64,000 nt of DNA from the NCBI RefSeq assembly GCF_000784735.1, contig NZ_JSYG01000034.1, forward strand, positions 1 through 64,000. The letters run 5' to 3'. The notes beneath the pieces are model-generated. The model ran no database searches. It had not been told where the DNA came from and worked only from the letters and a program-made list of their open reading frames with translations. This DNA comes from Dickeya undicola. Its GTDB lineage: Bacteria; Pseudomonadota; Gammaproteobacteria; Enterobacterales; Enterobacteriaceae. Shown one piece after another: positions 1 through 11,224 of the stretch (position 1 is the stretch's first letter; each line of letters begins with the position of its first letter). The position numbers and the translations under genes are program-made.

Positions 1-126
1 CTGATTTATTCAACAAAGTCCGCAACGAGTTAAGAGGCACTCTCTATGAATATTTGTTTTCCCCTAGTTACTCACTGTAGGTGCCAAAACTGACCACTTC
101 AATAAACACTAACGTGTGATAAACTT

Positions 127-1404
127 TCAAGGTAAATCATTTCGCTTTATTGTTATCCTTGCAAAATCATAAGGTGTAATATAGCTATCACGATTAGCAT
201 CAAGATAATCCGCCCACCACTGCACCATTAACCGCCGCTCATCCAGATACTCAGAAGTGTGAGTGTAAGCCGCCCGGACATTGTTCCGCTCAGAATGACT
301 TAACTGACGCTCTATCGCGTCGTCACTCCACATGCCAGATTCCCCTAACGCGCCTCGCGCCATCGTTCTGAAACCGTGTCCGCAAACTTCGGTTTGCGTA
401 TCGTAACCCATTGCTCGCAGCGCATTATTGACCGTGTTTTCGCTCATCACTTTTTCCGGGTCATGATCACCAGGGAAAAGGCATCTGTTGTCGCCGCTAA
501 TTGTCTTTAACTGCTCCAGCAGCGCTACGGCCTGACGACTGAGCGGCACGATGTGCTCTTCCTTCATCTTCATGCCACGATAGGAGTAACGCACACCTTT
601 GATCGCTTCCCGCTGTGCCGGAACCCGCCAGTAAGCTTTATCAAAATCAAACTCGCACCATTGGGCAAAACGAAGCTCGCTGGAACGTACAAACGTCAGC
701 AACGTGAGTTCGACTGCGATACGTGTCATCTGGCGGCCACGATAAGCCGCAAGACGTGACAGGAACTCATGAAGACGTTCCGGCGGCAAGGCGGGATAGT
801 GCCGTGCTTTCGTCGTCGTTAATGCCCCGCTCATGTCACTGGCCGGGTTAGAGTCAATATAATCGTTCTGCACGGCATAGCGCATAATCGCCGTAACACG
901 CTGTTGCAGGCGTTGTGCTACATCGTGCTTGCCGCTGGCATCCACCGCTTTTATCGGTGCTAACAGATGGCTGGTTTTGAGTTTACGGATATCTGCCGTG
1001 CCAATATGCGGAAAAATGTACAGTTCAAGATAACGCATCACCCGTGCACGGTGATAATCGCCCCAGCGCTTGTTGCTGGCGTGCCACTGCCGGGCGATAG
1101 TCTCAAAGGTATACGCCCCCGCAGTTTCAGCCTGTGCCTCTTTTTGTTCAGCCTTTGGGTCAATACCTTGCACCAGCAGCTTTTTAGCTTCATCACGTTT
1201 AGCGCGAGCCTCAGCCAGGGTGACTGTCGGCCAAACACCAAAAGCCAGCCGGTCTTCTTTCTTGTCATCAGGACGCCGATACTTCATGCGCCAGTATTTT
1301 GAACCGCGTGGGGTAATTTCAAGATATAAGCCGCCCCCATCCGCCATCTTGTAGGTTTTCTCTTTGGGTTTGGCAGTCTCGACCTGACGGGCGTTGAGCT
1401 TCAT
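127..1404 (-). CDS. Tyrosine-recombinase integrase (P4/CP4-57 type)
   Basis: A site-specific recombinase of 425 residues that would integrate or excise a genomic island. The N-terminal part (about 1-90) has the DUF4102-type arm-binding fold typical of P4-like integrases (motif ADGGGLYLEI). The C-terminal catalytic domain shows Arg240 (FVRSSELR), His343-x-x-Arg346 (HGFR), His370 (LSHSERN) and the nucleophile Tyr380 (AAYTHTSEY), so it looks intact. The start lies about 220 bp beyond the 3' end of tRNA-Leu and reads away from it. This is the usual layout of an island integrase at its tRNA attachment site. The island body would therefore lie to the left, outside the window. Positions 1-126, downstream of its stop, hold nothing I recognise. 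Confidence 0.93.
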   Translation of the reverse strand: MKLNARQVETAKPKEKTYKMADGGGLYLEITPRGSKYWRMKYRRPDDKKEDRLAFGVWPTVTLAEARAKRDEAKKLLVQGIDPKAEQKEAQAETAGAYTFETIARQWHASNKRWGDYHRARVMRYLELYIFPHIGTADIRKLKTSHLLAPIKAVDASGKHDVAQRLQQRVTAIMRYAVQNDYIDSNPASDMSGALTTTKARHYPALPPERLHEFLSRLAAYRGRQMTRIAVELTLLTFVRSSELRFAQWCEFDFDKAYWRVPAQREAIKGVRYSYRGMKMKEEHIVPLSRQAVALLEQLKTISGDNRCLFPGDHDPEKVMSENTVNNALRAMGYDTQTEVCGHGFRTMARGALGESGMWSDDAIERQLSHSERNNVRAAYTHTSEYLDERRLMVQWWADYLDANRDSYITPYDFARITIKRNDLP

Positions 1405-1583
1405 TTTGGGGGCACATATCTTATCGAAGTGGAGATGCCCCCGATTATGCCCCCAACAACTTCTGGATTACAACGGATGCAAAAAGACCGCTGTGGAAAA
1501 AACACACAATCCACCCAGACAATAAAATCAGATTAAATCTTTATTTAACAATTATATATGGAAGTTACTGGACGATGACGGAC

Positions 1584-1612
1584 AAAAAAAGCCACCCGAA
1601 GGTGGCTTGATT
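1584..1612 (-). terminator. Rho-independent terminator after leuX
   Basis: A perfect 6-bp stem, GCCACC/GGTGGC with a CGAA loop, is followed on the minus strand by seven T residues. It lies 16 bp past the tRNA 3' end and separates it from the integrase. Confidence 0.8.
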
Positions 1613-1621
1613 TTTGAATTT

Positions 1622-1706
1622 TGGTGCCGAAGGCCGGACTCGAACCGGCACGTATTTCTACGGTTGATTTTGAATCAACTGCGTCTACCGATTTCGCCAC
1701 TTCGGC
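1622..1706 (-). tRNA. leuX: tRNA-Leu (anticodon CAA)
   Basis: An 85-nt class II tRNA with an encoded CCA end. The acceptor stem pairs GCCGAAG with CTTCGGC. The anticodon stem GTTGA/TCAAC encloses the loop TTCAAAA, giving anticodon CAA. A variable arm and the T-loop GGTTCGAGTCC are also visible. In E. coli the CAA leucine tRNA is leuX, found near lptFG-pepA and a well-known integration hot spot. The same neighbours occur here, with an integrase directly downstream. Confidence 0.96.
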
Positions 1707-1737
1707 ACGAAGTAGTACTTTGCGGAAAACGTGGGGG

Positions 1738-1765
1738 ATTATACCGTGGTGCGAGCCCGGTGCAA
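1738..1765 (-). promoter_or_regulatory. leuX promoter
   Basis: On the minus strand there is TTGCAC (-35), a 16-bp spacer and TATAAT (-10). A C-rich discriminator follows, as is usual for stable-RNA promoters. It lies about 30 bp upstream of the mature tRNA 5' end. Confidence 0.75.
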
Positions 1766-1848
1766 CCTTAATCCGTCGTATGGCGTTGCAAGCGCTGAAA
1801 AAATCGCCGTTGTCGGGGTGATGTCGATGGATGACCCATGCAACCGGA

Positions 1849-1883
1849 TAAAAAAAACGGGCAAGCCGAAGCACGCCCGTTTG
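1849..1883 (-). terminator. lptFG terminator
   Basis: On the minus strand AACGGGC pairs with GCCCGTT and a run of T residues follows. It lies 15 bp after the lptG stop and ends the lptF-lptG operon before leuX. Confidence 0.8.
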
Positions 1884-1897
1884 ATGTAAAAGGTGAA

Positions 1898-2968
1898 TCA
1901 ACGACGTTTCAGCAGCAGCATGACGCTAATAAACAGGAACAACGCGCTCGGTAACAAAGCGCCCAGCACTGGCGGGATGTGGTACACCAGACTGAGCGGA
2001 CCGAAGATCTGATCCAGCACATAAAACAGAAAACCGAAGCTGATGCCAATGACAATTCGCATACCCGCAGGGACGCTACGCAGCGGACCAAAGATGAACG
2101 ACAACGCCATCAACATCATTACAGCCACAGAAAGCGGCGCGAACAATTTGCTCCACATGTTGAGCAGGTAACGATTGGCCTCTTGCCCGCTCTGGCGCAA
2201 GTAGGTGATGTAGTCATATAAGCCGCGAATAGACAGCGCATCCGGCTCCAACGCCACCACGCCAAGCTTGTCCGGCGTCAGGTTGGTTTTCCATTCGCCG
2301 CTTACCGTTTGGCTACCGCCAATCTGCTTACTGTCGCGCAGATCAGACTCTTCAACCTGAGACAGTTTCCAGGCACCATTCTCATATACCGCCGACGCAG
2401 CGTAACGAACAGAAAGCAGTTTACTTTGTTTGTCGAAATGATAGATGTTGACGCCGACCAGCTCATTTTCCCCCGCCACACGCTGAATGTAGACGAAATC
2501 GTTGCCGTCTTTGGCCCACATCCCGCTTTGGGTCGACAGCATCGAGCCGCCGTACATCATCTGTGAACGGTAATTACGGGCCATCTGCTCACCCGCTGGT
2601 GCCACCCATTCGCCAATCGCCATGGTCAACAGCACCAATGGAATAGCTGTTTTCATTACCGAACCGGCGATCTGCAAGCGGGTAAAACCAGAAGCCTGCA
2701 TCACGACCAGTTCGCTGCGGGTGGCTAGCGTTCCGAGCCCGAGCAGTGCGCCCAGCAGCGCGGCCATCGGGAAGAAGATCTCAATGTCTTTCGGCACGCT
2801 GAGTAAGGTATACACCCCGGCTCCCGCCACCGAGTAACTGCCTTGCCCCACTTTGCGTAGCTGATCGACAAACTTGATGATGCCGGACAGCGACACCAGC
2901 ATGAACAGCGTCATCATGATGGTGTTGAAAATGGTTTTACCGATATAGCGGTCCAGTACGCGAAACAT
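1898..2968 (-). CDS. lptG: LPS export ABC transporter permease LptG
   Basis: Inner-membrane subunit of the LptB2FG extractor that pulls lipopolysaccharide out of the inner membrane and passes it to LptC and the periplasmic bridge. The 356-residue protein has the YjgP/YjgQ family layout: an N-terminal membrane part, a large periplasmic jellyroll-like middle (about 130-265), and C-terminal membrane helices ending LLLKRR. Length matches the family (about 360). It starts one base after the lptF stop, so the two are one translationally coupled operon, as in E. coli. Confidence 0.96.
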   Translation of the reverse strand: MFRVLDRYIGKTIFNTIMMTLFMLVSLSGIIKFVDQLRKVGQGSYSVAGAGVYTLLSVPKDIEIFFPMAALLGALLGLGTLATRSELVVMQASGFTRLQIAGSVMKTAIPLVLLTMAIGEWVAPAGEQMARNYRSQMMYGGSMLSTQSGMWAKDGNDFVYIQRVAGENELVGVNIYHFDKQSKLLSVRYAASAVYENGAWKLSQVEESDLRDSKQIGGSQTVSGEWKTNLTPDKLGVVALEPDALSIRGLYDYITYLRQSGQEANRYLLNMWSKLFAPLSVAVMMLMALSFIFGPLRSVPAGMRIVIGISFGFLFYVLDQIFGPLSLVYHIPPVLGALLPSALFLFISVMLLLKRR

Positions 2969-2969
2969 C

Positions 2970-4088
2970 TCAGGCCGCTCCTTTTATTTTCTGACGATTA
3001 CCCGATTTCAAGCTGGCGCGCATTTTACGCGCTGGCACGCTGTCCCACAGGTTTAGGATGATGGCAAGCGCAAGATAGGCAAGGTTGGTCAGCCACATCC
3101 ACACCATCGGGTCAATTTTGCCCTTACTGGCGTTGGAACGTAGCGAACTTTGCAACAGGAAGAACACCAGATACAGCAGCATAGCAGGCAACATGCTTAG
3201 CACCCGGCCCTGACGCGGGTTGACCACACTTAGCGGTACGACCATCACCGCCATGATCAGCACCGACAGAACCAACGTCAACCGCCAGTGAAACTCAGCT
3301 CGGGCGGCAATGTCCGAAGAGTGCCACAACGCCTGCAGACTCATCTGCTCGACATTGCTCGGGTCGACCGCGGCCGATTGATAACCAACGGTGGCTTGAT
3401 AATTGGTAAAATCGGTGATGCGGAAATCACGCAGCATCGCCGTTCCTTCATAACGGGTGCCTTTATTGAGCGTCACGACCTGAGAGCCGTCGCTACGCGC
3501 CGCAACCGTCCCACGATCGGCCACGACCACTGACGGCCGGGTGTTCTCACGCGGATGCAACTGCGCCAGAAAGACCCGCTCAAATTCGCTGCCGTTTACC
3601 TTGCCGACGAACAGCACCGAGTTGCCATCTTGCGACTGCTGGAACTGGCCTTCCGCCAGCGATGCCATACCAGGGTTAGCGCGCGCCTCCGCGAGCACTT
3701 CGTCCTGATGGCGCGACGACCAGGGACTGAGCCACAGCACGTTCGCGGCGGCAAGCGCTCCCGTCAACAGCGACAGCAACAACGCGGCCTTGAGCAACAC
3801 GCTTTTACTCAGCCCGCAGGCGTGCATGACGGTGATTTCACTTTCAGCATAGAGCCGCCCGAAGGTCATCAGCAGCCCGAGGAACAGACTCAACGGCAAA
3901 ATCAGTTGCGCCATCGCAGGCACACCCAGCCCCAGCAGGGACAAAACCAGATTCGTCGGGATGTCGCCGTCCACGGCAGCGCCCAGTATTCGCACCAGTT
4001 TCTGACAGAAAAAAATCAGCAACAGGACAAACAGAATGGCCACCTGGCTCTTAAAGGTTTCCCGGACCAGATATCGAATGATGATCAC
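2970..4088 (-). CDS. lptF: LPS export ABC transporter permease LptF
   Basis: Partner permease of LptG in the lipopolysaccharide transport complex (LptB2FG). It has 372 residues with N-terminal membrane segments (from MIIIRYLVRETFKSQ), a periplasmic beta domain in the middle and C-terminal helices. It is the first gene of the lptF-lptG pair and is divergent from pepA across about 280 bp, the same arrangement as in E. coli. Confidence 0.96.
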   Translation of the reverse strand: MIIIRYLVRETFKSQVAILFVLLLIFFCQKLVRILGAAVDGDIPTNLVLSLLGLGVPAMAQLILPLSLFLGLLMTFGRLYAESEITVMHACGLSKSVLLKAALLLSLLTGALAAANVLWLSPWSSRHQDEVLAEARANPGMASLAEGQFQQSQDGNSVLFVGKVNGSEFERVFLAQLHPRENTRPSVVVADRGTVAARSDGSQVVTLNKGTRYEGTAMLRDFRITDFTNYQATVGYQSAAVDPSNVEQMSLQALWHSSDIAARAEFHWRLTLVLSVLIMAVMVVPLSVVNPRQGRVLSMLPAMLLYLVFFLLQSSLRSNASKGKIDPMVWMWLTNLAYLALAIILNLWDSVPARKMRASLKSGNRQKIKGAA

Positions 4089-4188
4089 GCTTAATTACGC
4101 CTGTGAAAACTTGTATTTTTGCAGGAAAGTCGATAGTTTTTTCGCTAACTCGCCATTTACACTCATTTGTGGCAACCTTCGTAGCTAA

Positions 4189-5880
<1,692 letters not shown>

Positions 5881-5890
5881 TCATCGGCAA

Positions 5891-5953
5891 TCGCCACCGT
5901 CAACCGGTGGCGCATTCATTCCCTTCCGGCCTGATCCCCGCGCTTGCGGGGAT
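5891..5953 (+). terminator. Tandem hairpins after pepA (possible terminator)
   Basis: Two stems follow the pepA stop. CGCCACCG pairs with CGGTGGCG (5891-5912), and ATCCCCGC pairs with GCGGGGAT (5934-5953), followed by a weak T-rich stretch. They may limit read-through from pepA to holC. Confidence 0.45.
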
Positions 5954-5994
5954 TTGTTATTCTGTCTGTGACCCTCATCGGTATGCGGAGCACC

Positions 5995-6462
5995 ATGAAA
6001 AACGCGACCTTCTATCTTATTGATCACGAAAGCCTTATTGATCACGACCACCCCAGCGGCGAACTGAACGCCTGCGAGGCGTTGGCCTGCGAGCTGGCGG
6101 CGGCGCGCTGGCGTACCGGCCAGCGAGTGCTGATCGCCTGCGAGGACGAACAGCAGGCATTAAGGCTGGACGAAGCGTTGTGGCAACGCGAACCTCACGC
6201 GTTCGTCCCACATAATTTGGCCGGAGAAGGGCCGCGACAGGGTGCACCGGTGGAACTGGCCTGGCCGCAAAAGCGTGGCAACGCGCCGCGCGACGTGCTG
6301 ATCAGCCTGCTGCCACAGTTCGCAGATTTTGCCACCGCTTTCCATGAAGTGATAGACTTCGTTCCTTACGAAGAATCTCTGAAACAGTTGGCGCGCGACC
6401 GCTACAAGGCCTATCGCAGCGTCGGCTTCCAATTGACCACGGCGACGCCGCCAACTCACTGA
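5995..6462 (+). CDS. holC: DNA polymerase III chi subunit
   Basis: HolC links the clamp loader to single-strand binding protein in the replicative polymerase. The 155-residue protein begins [13 protein letters not shown] and carries the family middle [18 protein letters not shown] and a C-terminal [23 protein letters not shown] 5995 follows a GGAG; the longer open frame to 5944 has no ribosome site. The gene is 13 bp upstream of valS, the order found across enterobacteria. Confidence 0.94.
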   Translation: MKNATFYLIDHESLIDHDHPSGELNACEALACELAAARWRTGQRVLIACEDEQQALRLDEALWQREPHAFVPHNLAGEGPRQGAPVELAWPQKRGNAPRDVLISLLPQFADFATAFHEVIDFVPYEESLKQLARDRYKAYRSVGFQLTTATPPTH

Positions 6463-6475
6463 CTTTTTGAGCATA

Positions 6476-9331
6476 ATGGAAAAGACATACAACCCGCACG
6501 ATATTGAGCAGCCGCTGTACGAGCACTGGGAAAAACAGGGCTACTTCAAGCCCAACGGCGACACCAGCCAGGAAAGCTTCAGCATCATGATCCCGCCGCC
6601 CAACGTCACCGGCAGCCTGCACATGGGTCATGCTTTCCAGCAAACCATTATGGATACGATGATCCGCTACCAGCGTATGCAGGGTAAGAACACCCTGTGG
6701 CAGGCCGGGACCGACCACGCCGGTATCGCCACCCAGATGGTAGTGGAACGTAAGATCGCCGCCGAAGAAGGCAAAACCCGCCACGATTACGGCCGCGAAG
6801 CGTTTATCGATAAAATCTGGCAGTGGAAGGCAGAATCCGGCGGCACCATTACCCGCCAGATGCGTCGTCTGGGCAACTCGGTAGACTGGGATCGCGAGCG
6901 CTTCACCATGGACGATGGCTTGTCCAACGCGGTGAAAGAAGTGTTCGTCCGTCTGTATAAAGAAGACCTGATCTACCGCGGCAAACGCCTGGTGAACTGG
7001 GACCCGAAACTGCGCACCGCGATTTCCGATCTGGAAGTGGAAAACCGCGACGTTAAAGGCTCAATGTGGCACCTGCGTTACCCGCTGGCGGACGGTGCTA
7101 AAACCGCCGAAGGCAACGATTATCTGGTGGTCGCCACCACCCGTCCGGAAACCGTGCTGGGTGATACTGGCGTGGCGGTGAATCCGGAAGATCCACGTTA
7201 TAAGGATCTGATCGGCAAATTCCTGATCCTGCCGCTGGTCGGCCGCCGCATTCCGATCGTCGGCGACGAACACGCCGATATGGAAAAAGGCACCGGCTGC
7301 GTGAAAATCACCCCGGCGCACGATTTCAACGACTACGAAGTCGGTAAGCGTCATCAATTGCCGATGATCAACATCCTGACCTTTGACGGTGATATCCGCC
7401 AGGAAGCAGAAATCTTCAGCACCAACGGTGAAGCCAGCACCGCTTACAGCAGCGACATCCCAGAAGCGTTTCGCGGACTGGAACGTTTTGCCGCCCGTAA
7501 AGCAGTCGTGGCCGCCTTTGACGAACTGGGCCTGCTGGACGACATCAAGCCGCATGATCTGACCGTGCCGTATGGCGACCGTGGTGGCGTGGTTATCGAA
7601 CCGATGCTGACCGACCAGTGGTACGTGCGTGCTGGCGTGCTGGCTAAACCAGCCGTCGAAGCGGTGGAAGACGGCCGTATCCAGTTCGTGCCGAAGCAGT
7701 ACGAAAACATGTACTTCAGTTGGATGCGCGATATTCAGGATTGGTGTATCTCCCGCCAGCTGTGGTGGGGTCACCGTATCCCGGCGTGGTACGACGACAA
7801 CGGTAAGGTCTATGTCGGCCGTGATGAAGCCGAAGTACGCCGCGACAACAACCTGCGCGACGATATCGCGCTGCGTCAGGACGAAGACGTGCTGGACACC
7901 TGGTTCTCCTCCGGGTTGTGGACCTTCTCTACTCTGGGTTGGCCGGAACAGACCGCGGAGCTGAAAGCCTTCCATCCAAGCAGCGTGATGGTCAGCGGCT
8001 TCGACATCATTTTCTTCTGGATTGCCCGCATGATCATGCTGACCATGCACTTCATCAAGGATGAAGACGGCAAGCCGCAGGTGCCGTTCCACACCGTGTA
8101 CATGACGGGGCTTATCCGCGACGAGGAAGGCCAGAAGATGTCCAAATCCAAGGGCAACGTGATTGACCCGCTGGATATGGTGGACGGTATTTCGCTGGAA
8201 GCGTTGTTGGAAAAACGCACCGGCAACATGATGCAGCCGCAGCTGGCGGAAAAAATCCGCAAGCGCACCGAAAAACAGTTCCCGAACGGTATCGAGCCGC
8301 ACGGCACCGATGCCCTGCGCTTTACGCTGGCGGCGCTAGCTTCCACGGGTCGCGACATCAACTGGGACATGAAACGCCTGGAAGGTTACCGCAACTTCTG
8401 TAACAAGCTGTGGAACGCCAGCCGCTTCGTGCTGATGAATACCGAAGAGCAGGATTGTGGCTTTAACGGTGGTGAGAAAGTCCTGTCGCTGGCAGACCGC
8501 TGGATCCTGGCAGAATTCAACCGCACGGTGAAAGCCTACCGCGAAGCGCTGGACGGCTACCGTTTCGACCTGGCCGCCAACGTGCTGTACGAATTCACCT
8601 GGAACCAGTTCTGCGACTGGTATCTGGAACTGACCAAACCGGTGATGACAGGCGGCAGCGAAGCCGAACTGCGCGGCACCCGCCATACGCTGGTCACCGT
8701 ACTGGAAGCACTGCTGCGCCTGGCTCATCCGATCATCCCGTTCATTACCGAAACCATCTGGCAACGGGTGAAAGTGCTGAAAGGCGTGACGGCCGACACC
8801 ATTATGCTGCAACCGTTCCCGGCCTTTGACGCCGCGCTGGACGACGAACAGGCATTCAACGACCTGGAGTGGATCAAGCAGGCGATCATTGCGGTGCGTA
8901 ACATCCGTGCCGAAATGAATATCGCGCCCAGCAAGCCGCTGACGCTGCTGCTGCGTGATGCCTCCGCCGAGGCAGCCCGCCGCGTGCAGGACAACCTCGG
9001 CTTCATCCAGACGCTGGCGCGTCTGGAGAGCATCACGCTGTTGCCTGCGGGCGACAAAGGCCCGGTATCCGTGACCAAACTGGTGGAAGGTGCCGAGTTG
9101 CTGATCCCTATGGCGGGTCTGATTGACAAAGTCGCCGAGTTGGACAGGCTGGCAAAAGAAGTGGCGAAGCTCGAACTGGAAATCAGCCGCATCGACAGCA
9201 AACTGTCCAACGAAGGTTTTGTCGCACGTGCACCGGAAGCGGTTGTCGCCAAAGAGCGCGAAAAACGCGACGGTTACGCGGTCGCCAAAGCCAAGCTGCT
9301 GGAACAGCAAGCCACCATCGCCGCGCTGTAA
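6476..9331 (+). CDS. valS: Valyl-tRNA synthetase
   Basis: A class I aminoacyl-tRNA synthetase that charges tRNA-Val. The 951 residues equal the E. coli length. The HIGH-type motif is in [12 protein letters not shown] (about residue 42), the editing domain occupies about 200-340, and the KMSKS motif is in [10 protein letters not shown] (about 554). The C-terminal coiled coil is rich in Lys/Glu ([17 protein letters not shown]). ATG 6476 gives the conserved MEKTYNP start; an upstream TTG at 6467 is less likely. It probably shares transcripts with holC. Confidence 0.97.
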   Translation: MEKTYNPHDIEQPLYEHWEKQGYFKPNGDTSQESFSIMIPPPNVTGSLHMGHAFQQTIMDTMIRYQRMQGKNTLWQAGTDHAGIATQMVVERKIAAEEGKTRHDYGREAFIDKIWQWKAESGGTITRQMRRLGNSVDWDRERFTMDDGLSNAVKEVFVRLYKEDLIYRGKRLVNWDPKLRTAISDLEVENRDVKGSMWHLRYPLADGAKTAEGNDYLVVATTRPETVLGDTGVAVNPEDPRYKDLIGKFLILPLVGRRIPIVGDEHADMEKGTGCVKITPAHDFNDYEVGKRHQLPMINILTFDGDIRQEAEIFSTNGEASTAYSSDIPEAFRGLERFAARKAVVAAFDELGLLDDIKPHDLTVPYGDRGGVVIEPMLTDQWYVRAGVLAKPAVEAVEDGRIQFVPKQYENMYFSWMRDIQDWCISRQLWWGHRIPAWYDDNGKVYVGRDEAEVRRDNNLRDDIALRQDEDVLDTWFSSGLWTFSTLGWPEQTAELKAFHPSSVMVSGFDIIFFWIARMIMLTMHFIKDEDGKPQVPFHTVYMTGLIRDEEGQKMSKSKGNVIDPLDMVDGISLEALLEKRTGNMMQPQLAEKIRKRTEKQFPNGIEPHGTDALRFTLAALASTGRDINWDMKRLEGYRNFCNKLWNASRFVLMNTEEQDCGFNGGEKVLSLADRWILAEFNRTVKAYREALDGYRFDLAANVLYEFTWNQFCDWYLELTKPVMTGGSEAELRGTRHTLVTVLEALLRLAHPIIPFITETIWQRVKVLKGVTADTIMLQPFPAFDAALDDEQAFNDLEWIKQAIIAVRNIRAEMNIAPSKPLTLLLRDASAEAARRVQDNLGFIQTLARLESITLLPAGDKGPVSVTKLVEGAELLIPMAGLIDKVAELDRLAKEVAKLELEISRIDSKLSNEGFVARAPEAVVAKEREKRDGYAVAKAKLLEQQATIAAL

Positions 9332-9398
9332 TCAAGCCACAGGCTAACGCCAGTCAACACTGGCATTAGCCTGATGGATAACCGATTGATTAAAAGAA

Positions 9399-9431
9399 AA
9401 AAAGCCCCGCAGGTTACCGCTGGGCTTTTTA
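9399..9431. terminator. Convergent terminator between valS and the chemoreceptor
   Basis: AAAAGCCC pairs with GGGCTTTT around a 14-nt loop, with A and T tracts on both sides, so it can stop transcription in either direction. Confidence 0.75.
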
Positions 9432-9463
9432 TTTGATGTGATTCTGATGATATCGAGCGGGGG

Positions 9464-11083
9464 TTACCGCGCGCCAACCAGTGCCACACGCGACGGCGCA
9501 TTGAGACTGCCGCCCGGCACCGATTGCGCCTCATTGTCGAGACGGAAGCTGGCGATCGACTGTTGCAGATGCGTCACCTGCGCCTGTAGCGAGCTGGCGG
9601 CCGTCGCCACCTCCGCCACCAGACTGGCGTTCTGCTGGGTCACCCCGTCCATCTGATTGATGGCGATATTGATCTGTGAGATACCCCGGCTCTGTTCACC
9701 GGAAGACAGCATGATCTCGCCCATGATATCCGCCAATTTACGAACATCCGACAGGATCTCATCCATCGTCTTACCCGCCACTTCTACCAGTCCGGCACCT
9801 TTTTCGATACGCCCCAGCGAGTTATCGATCATCGTACCGATCTCTTTGGCGGCCGTAGCACTGCGCTGGGCCAGAGTACGTACTTCAGACGCCACCACCG
9901 CGAAGCCTTTGCCTTGTTCGCCCGCCCGCGCCGCTTCCACCGCCGCGTTCAGCGCCAGCAGGTTGGTCTGGAAAGCAATACCGTCAATGACACCCACGAT
10001 GTCGGAAATGCGGGACGAGCTCTGCTGGATAGAACGCATGGTATCCACCACTTCCGTCACTACATCGCCGCCGCGAGAGGCGGAATCCGACGCTTTCTTC
10101 GCCAGGTCGTTGGCCTTGCGGGTGCTGTCTTCGTTGTTGCTCACCGTCGCCAGAATCTGTTCCATACTGGCGGCGGTTTCATCCAGCGATGCAGCCTGCT
10201 GTTCAGTACGGCTGGACAGGTCGATGTTACCGGAAGCGATCTCCTCAACGCCGACACTAATGGCGTCGGTGCCATTACGCACCGCACGCACCATATCTTC
10301 CAGCCCGTCGCGCATATGCTGTACCGCACCAAACAGCTGAGCGATTTCATTATTGCCGCGAATCTCAATTTTCGCGCGCAAGTCGCCTTCAGCAATCCGG
10401 TCAAACACGGTAATCGCCTGATTGAGCGGTTTTACCACCAGATTGGTCAGAATCGACCAGGCCAACGCCGCCAGCATCAGTGCACACACGATGACGACCG
10501 TCAGAATGACCTGCATACGGCTAACGCGCGCATTAGAGTCACTGTACGCCTCATCAATGCTCTGACGCTTGTACTGCACCAGCTTTTTCGCCGCGCCGTC
10601 AAAATTGGCGTACAGCGACGTGGATTTACCCGCCCGCTGGCGATACTCATCCAGATTACCAGCCTCCAGCGCGATAAACGCCGGGTTGATGAATTCATTC
10701 ATCAGGGTGTCGCGTTTGGTCGCCATATCGGAAGAAATGACCTTTTCCTGTGCCGCTTGCGGATAGGTCAAATACTCCTGCCACTTCTTGCCAGCATCAT
10801 CAATTTTGCCTCTGGCGCGCTTGAGCGCTACCGTGGCGGCATCCTTATCCCCCTTGCCCATCAGCGACTCGTACAACCGTAAATCCAAACGGGCGCGCAA
10901 TAACAATTCCGAACTTTCATTCAATGCCACCAGCCCCGGCAGCACCACGTTATCTACATGTGCAAACGATTTATTCCCCGACTGGACCGCCACCAACCCC
11001 AGGAGGCCCACAATCAATGACAGCACCGCCAGAGAGAACACCATAATACTGAGCGTTGTGCGGATCTTTATCTTACGAAACAT
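9464..11083 (-). CDS. Methyl-accepting chemotaxis protein (Tar/Tsr-like)
   Basis: A transmembrane chemoreceptor that signals to CheA/CheW. It has 539 residues: TM1 about 10-34, a four-helix periplasmic sensor about 35-190 (TarH-like), TM2 about 191-214, HAMP about 215-270, and a long signalling helix. The highly conserved tip runs through FQTNLLALNAAVEAARAG near residue 370. The C terminus ends LVGAR and lacks the NWETF-type tether for CheR/CheB seen in Tar and Tsr, so it may rely on other receptors for adaptation. The ligand cannot be read from sequence. It is an insertion relative to E. coli, where yjgN-yjgM follow valS. Confidence 0.92.
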   Translation of the reverse strand: MFRKIKIRTTLSIMVFSLAVLSLIVGLLGLVAVQSGNKSFAHVDNVVLPGLVALNESSELLLRARLDLRLYESLMGKGDKDAATVALKRARGKIDDAGKKWQEYLTYPQAAQEKVISSDMATKRDTLMNEFINPAFIALEAGNLDEYRQRAGKSTSLYANFDGAAKKLVQYKRQSIDEAYSDSNARVSRMQVILTVVIVCALMLAALAWSILTNLVVKPLNQAITVFDRIAEGDLRAKIEIRGNNEIAQLFGAVQHMRDGLEDMVRAVRNGTDAISVGVEEIASGNIDLSSRTEQQAASLDETAASMEQILATVSNNEDSTRKANDLAKKASDSASRGGDVVTEVVDTMRSIQQSSSRISDIVGVIDGIAFQTNLLALNAAVEAARAGEQGKGFAVVASEVRTLAQRSATAAKEIGTMIDNSLGRIEKGAGLVEVAGKTMDEILSDVRKLADIMGEIMLSSGEQSRGISQINIAINQMDGVTQQNASLVAEVATAASSLQAQVTHLQQSIASFRLDNEAQSVPGGSLNAPSRVALVGAR

Positions 11084-11173
11084 AATTGTCCCTGTTGTTT
11101 GGTAATAAAAAACATGAGCCTCAGCCCATACATAAACCGCAACAAAAATGAAAAGGAAATTTCATGAAAGGAA

Positions 11174-11205
11174 ATGGCCGACATTATGGTGTTGTTGTCG
11201 TCGGC
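11174..11205 (-). terminator. Hairpin after the hydrolase gene
   Basis: A 7-bp stem GGCCGAC/GTCGGCC has a long loop. On the minus strand it is followed by a loose T-rich stretch. It could terminate the hydrolase transcript before the chemoreceptor. Confidence 0.4.
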
Positions 11206-11224
11206 CTAATATTATCAATTTCCG

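Noticed and set aside
7061-8302. A 413-codon minus-strand frame opposite valS
   Set aside because: Antisense to the catalytic core of valS with His/Phe-rich composition typical of shadow frames.
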